Assembly: GCA_963726665.1 (NCBI GenBank) | Contig: CAVSDW010000011.1 | Location: forward strand, 304,258-368,257 | Direction: 5' to 3' | Source: RPQJ01 sp963726665 | GTDB taxonomy: Bacteria; Pseudomonadota; Gammaproteobacteria; Steroidobacterales; Steroidobacteraceae | DNA length: 64,000 bases | Shown here: positions 63,011 to 64,000 of the stretch, piece by piece | How the letters are laid out: every line of letters starts with the position of its first letter | Position numbering within the stretch: position 1 is the stretch's first letter | Translations under genes and position numbers: made by a program | The notes under the pieces: model-generated | Seen by the model: the letters and a program-made list of their open reading frames with translations, nothing else | What the model was told of the DNA's origin: nothing | Database searches by the model: none

Positions 63011-63715
63011 ATGACCCTATCAATCCTCAGGATCTCGGCCCCTGCGTTGATGGCAGTGCTGCTGCTGGCTGTCGCCGGTTGCGGTGGCGGCGGCGGCTCG
63101 GGCGGTAGCTGGGGCGGTAGCTCGGGCAGCGGCTCCGGTGGAAACACCGTACCCCCGCCCGCCGCAAATCGCGCCCCGACCATCAGCGGGACGCCCGCAC
63201 CAAGCGTCACCGCCGGCCAGGCGTACGCATTCCAGCCGTCGGCCTCGGATCCCGACGGCCAGGCGCTGACATTCAGCATCACCAACATGCCGTCGTGGGC
63301 AGCGTTCAATGCGGCGACAGGCCGCCTGTCGGGCACGCCTGCCGCAGGCAACGCCGGCACCTACGCGAACATCGTGATCTCCGTGTCGGACCGGGCCGCC
63401 AGCGCGGCGCTTCCGGCATTCACCATCACGGTACAGGCTGCTCCCGTTGCCACCGCCGGTTCAGCCACGCTGTCCTGGAGGGCGCCGACCACGAACGAAG
63501 ACGGAACGGCGCTTACAAACCTTGCGGGCTACAGGGTTCGGTACGGCACGAACACCAGTGCACTGACCAACCTGGTTGACCTCGCGAGTCCCGCCGCGAC
63601 CACTGTCACGATCCAGGGCCTGACAGCAGGGACTTGGTACTTCGTGCTGCACTCTTACACAAACACGGGTGTCGAAAGCGACCCCACGGCGCCGGTGTCC
63701 AAAACCATCGGTTGA
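63011..63715 (+). CDS. Secreted Ig-like/fibronectin type III lipoprotein
   Basis: A 234-residue surface protein. MTLSILRISAPALMAVLLLA leads to lipobox VAGC, then a Gly/Ser-rich linker. A putative-Ig/cadherin-like domain (PTISGTPAPSVTAGQAYAFQ, then DPDGQALTFSITNMPSW) spans about residues 55-140. A fibronectin type III domain (LSWRAPTTNEDGTALTNLAG to GVESDPTAPVSKTIG) completes it. With a c-di-GMP-I riboswitch directly upstream, a role in adhesion or matrix binding is inferred. No enzymatic motif. Confidence 0.87.
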   Translation: MTLSILRISAPALMAVLLLAVAGCGGGGGSGGSWGGSSGSGSGGNTVPPPAANRAPTISGTPAPSVTAGQAYAFQPSASDPDGQALTFSITNMPSWAAFNAATGRLSGTPAAGNAGTYANIVISVSDRAASAALPAFTITVQAAPVATAGSATLSWRAPTTNEDGTALTNLAGYRVRYGTNTSALTNLVDLASPAATTVTIQGLTAGTWYFVLHSYTNTGVESDPTAPVSKTIG

Positions 63716-63762
63716 CGCCGGTGCGCGCGGCGGCACTGCCAAAGCGGTGCTTCCCGGAGTGA

Positions 63763-64000
63763 TCAGTCAGCAGTGTGAGTCGCCGCGGCGATGCTGCGGA
63801 CGAACTCAGCCGCAGCGTAGGTCCGCCCAGTCGGGTTCAAGTGCCCCCCGTCGTCCGTGTAGGCGGGCACCAGGCTGTCATAGACCACGCCACCCATCTT
63901 GAATGACTCGCGCCGTCCGTCCGGCCAGGTGGACATGCTTGCCGCGAGGTCGAAGATCGGGTCGCCGGCATATCGCTCCTTCAGGCGTCGGTTGAACTCG
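63763..64000 (-). CDS. C-terminal end of an SGNH/GDSL-like hydrolase (partial)
   Basis: About 78 codons enter from the right edge and end at TGA 63763. The sequence contains YAGDPIFDLAASMSTWPDG and AYTDDGGHLNPTGRTYAAAE. The D-x-x-H arrangement (DDGGHLN) near the end is the catalytic Asp/His block of SGNH hydrolases. The N-terminal GDS block is outside the window, so the class is probable but not proven. It is convergent with the Ig/FN3 gene. Confidence 0.65.
   Translation of the reverse strand, partial: EFNRRLKERYAGDPIFDLAASMSTWPDGRRESFKMGGVVYDSLVPAYTDDGGHLNPTGRTYAAAEFVRSIAAATHTAD

Overview
The window is about 68% GC and densely coded, and it looks like a beta- (or possibly gamma-) proteobacterial chromosome. 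The evidence is gene order: rpsB-tsf-pyrH-frr-uppS-cdsA-dxr-rseP-bamA-skp-lpxD-fabZ-lpxA-lpxB-rnhB-dnaE on one strand and map-glnD-dapC-dapD on the other. A GTP-type PEP carboxykinase, a phasin and a glrK/qseG/glrR set also fit Betaproteobacteria. No rRNA, tRNA or CRISPR array was seen.

Layout. 1-16.94 kb: a minus-strand translation, isoprenoid and outer-membrane biogenesis operon behind a strong promoter and a structured rpsB leader. 16.99-22.8 kb: map, glnD, dapC and dapD on plus. 22.9-27.7 kb: pstSCAB-phoU on minus with a Pho box, sitting between dapD and dapE. 28.9-36.8 kb: dsbB, a second phoU, a porin with its own Pho box, phoR, phoB, tsaB and a YoaA/DinG-type helicase. 37.3-40 kb: phasin with a TGC-rich operator, then pckG. 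40-54 kb: cyclase-FHA, dusA, YbdK-like ligase, N-formylglutamate amidohydrolase-like protein, a four-PAS GGDEF/EAL protein, purU, a RAYT transposase, typA and a secreted metalloprotease. 54-62.5 kb: galE, relBE, srkA and a glrK-qseG-glrR set with three vapBC modules lodged around it. 62.9-64 kb: a c-di-GMP-I riboswitch before an Ig/FN3 lipoprotein, then the tail of an SGNH-like hydrolase.

Three themes stand out. First, from 39.97 kb to 62.69 kb ten intergenic sites carry a REP-like palindrome family (arms AATAGGGG and CCCCTATT around ACATT), clustered with one RAYT gene. The palindrome encodes TAG on both strands, and several genes end in it, in the same phase. None occurs in the first 39.9 kb. 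Second, a phosphate regulon is readable: Pho boxes of the 7-4-7 form precede pstS and the porin, with phoB/phoR beside them. Third, several genes in the second half are broken by single-base insertions (porin, phoR twice, yoaA, metalloprotease, glrK, glrR twice, a vapC five times). Their uniform sign and the absence of other damage suggest sequencing or assembly insertions rather than decay. Read those genes as probably intact in the organism until raw reads are checked.
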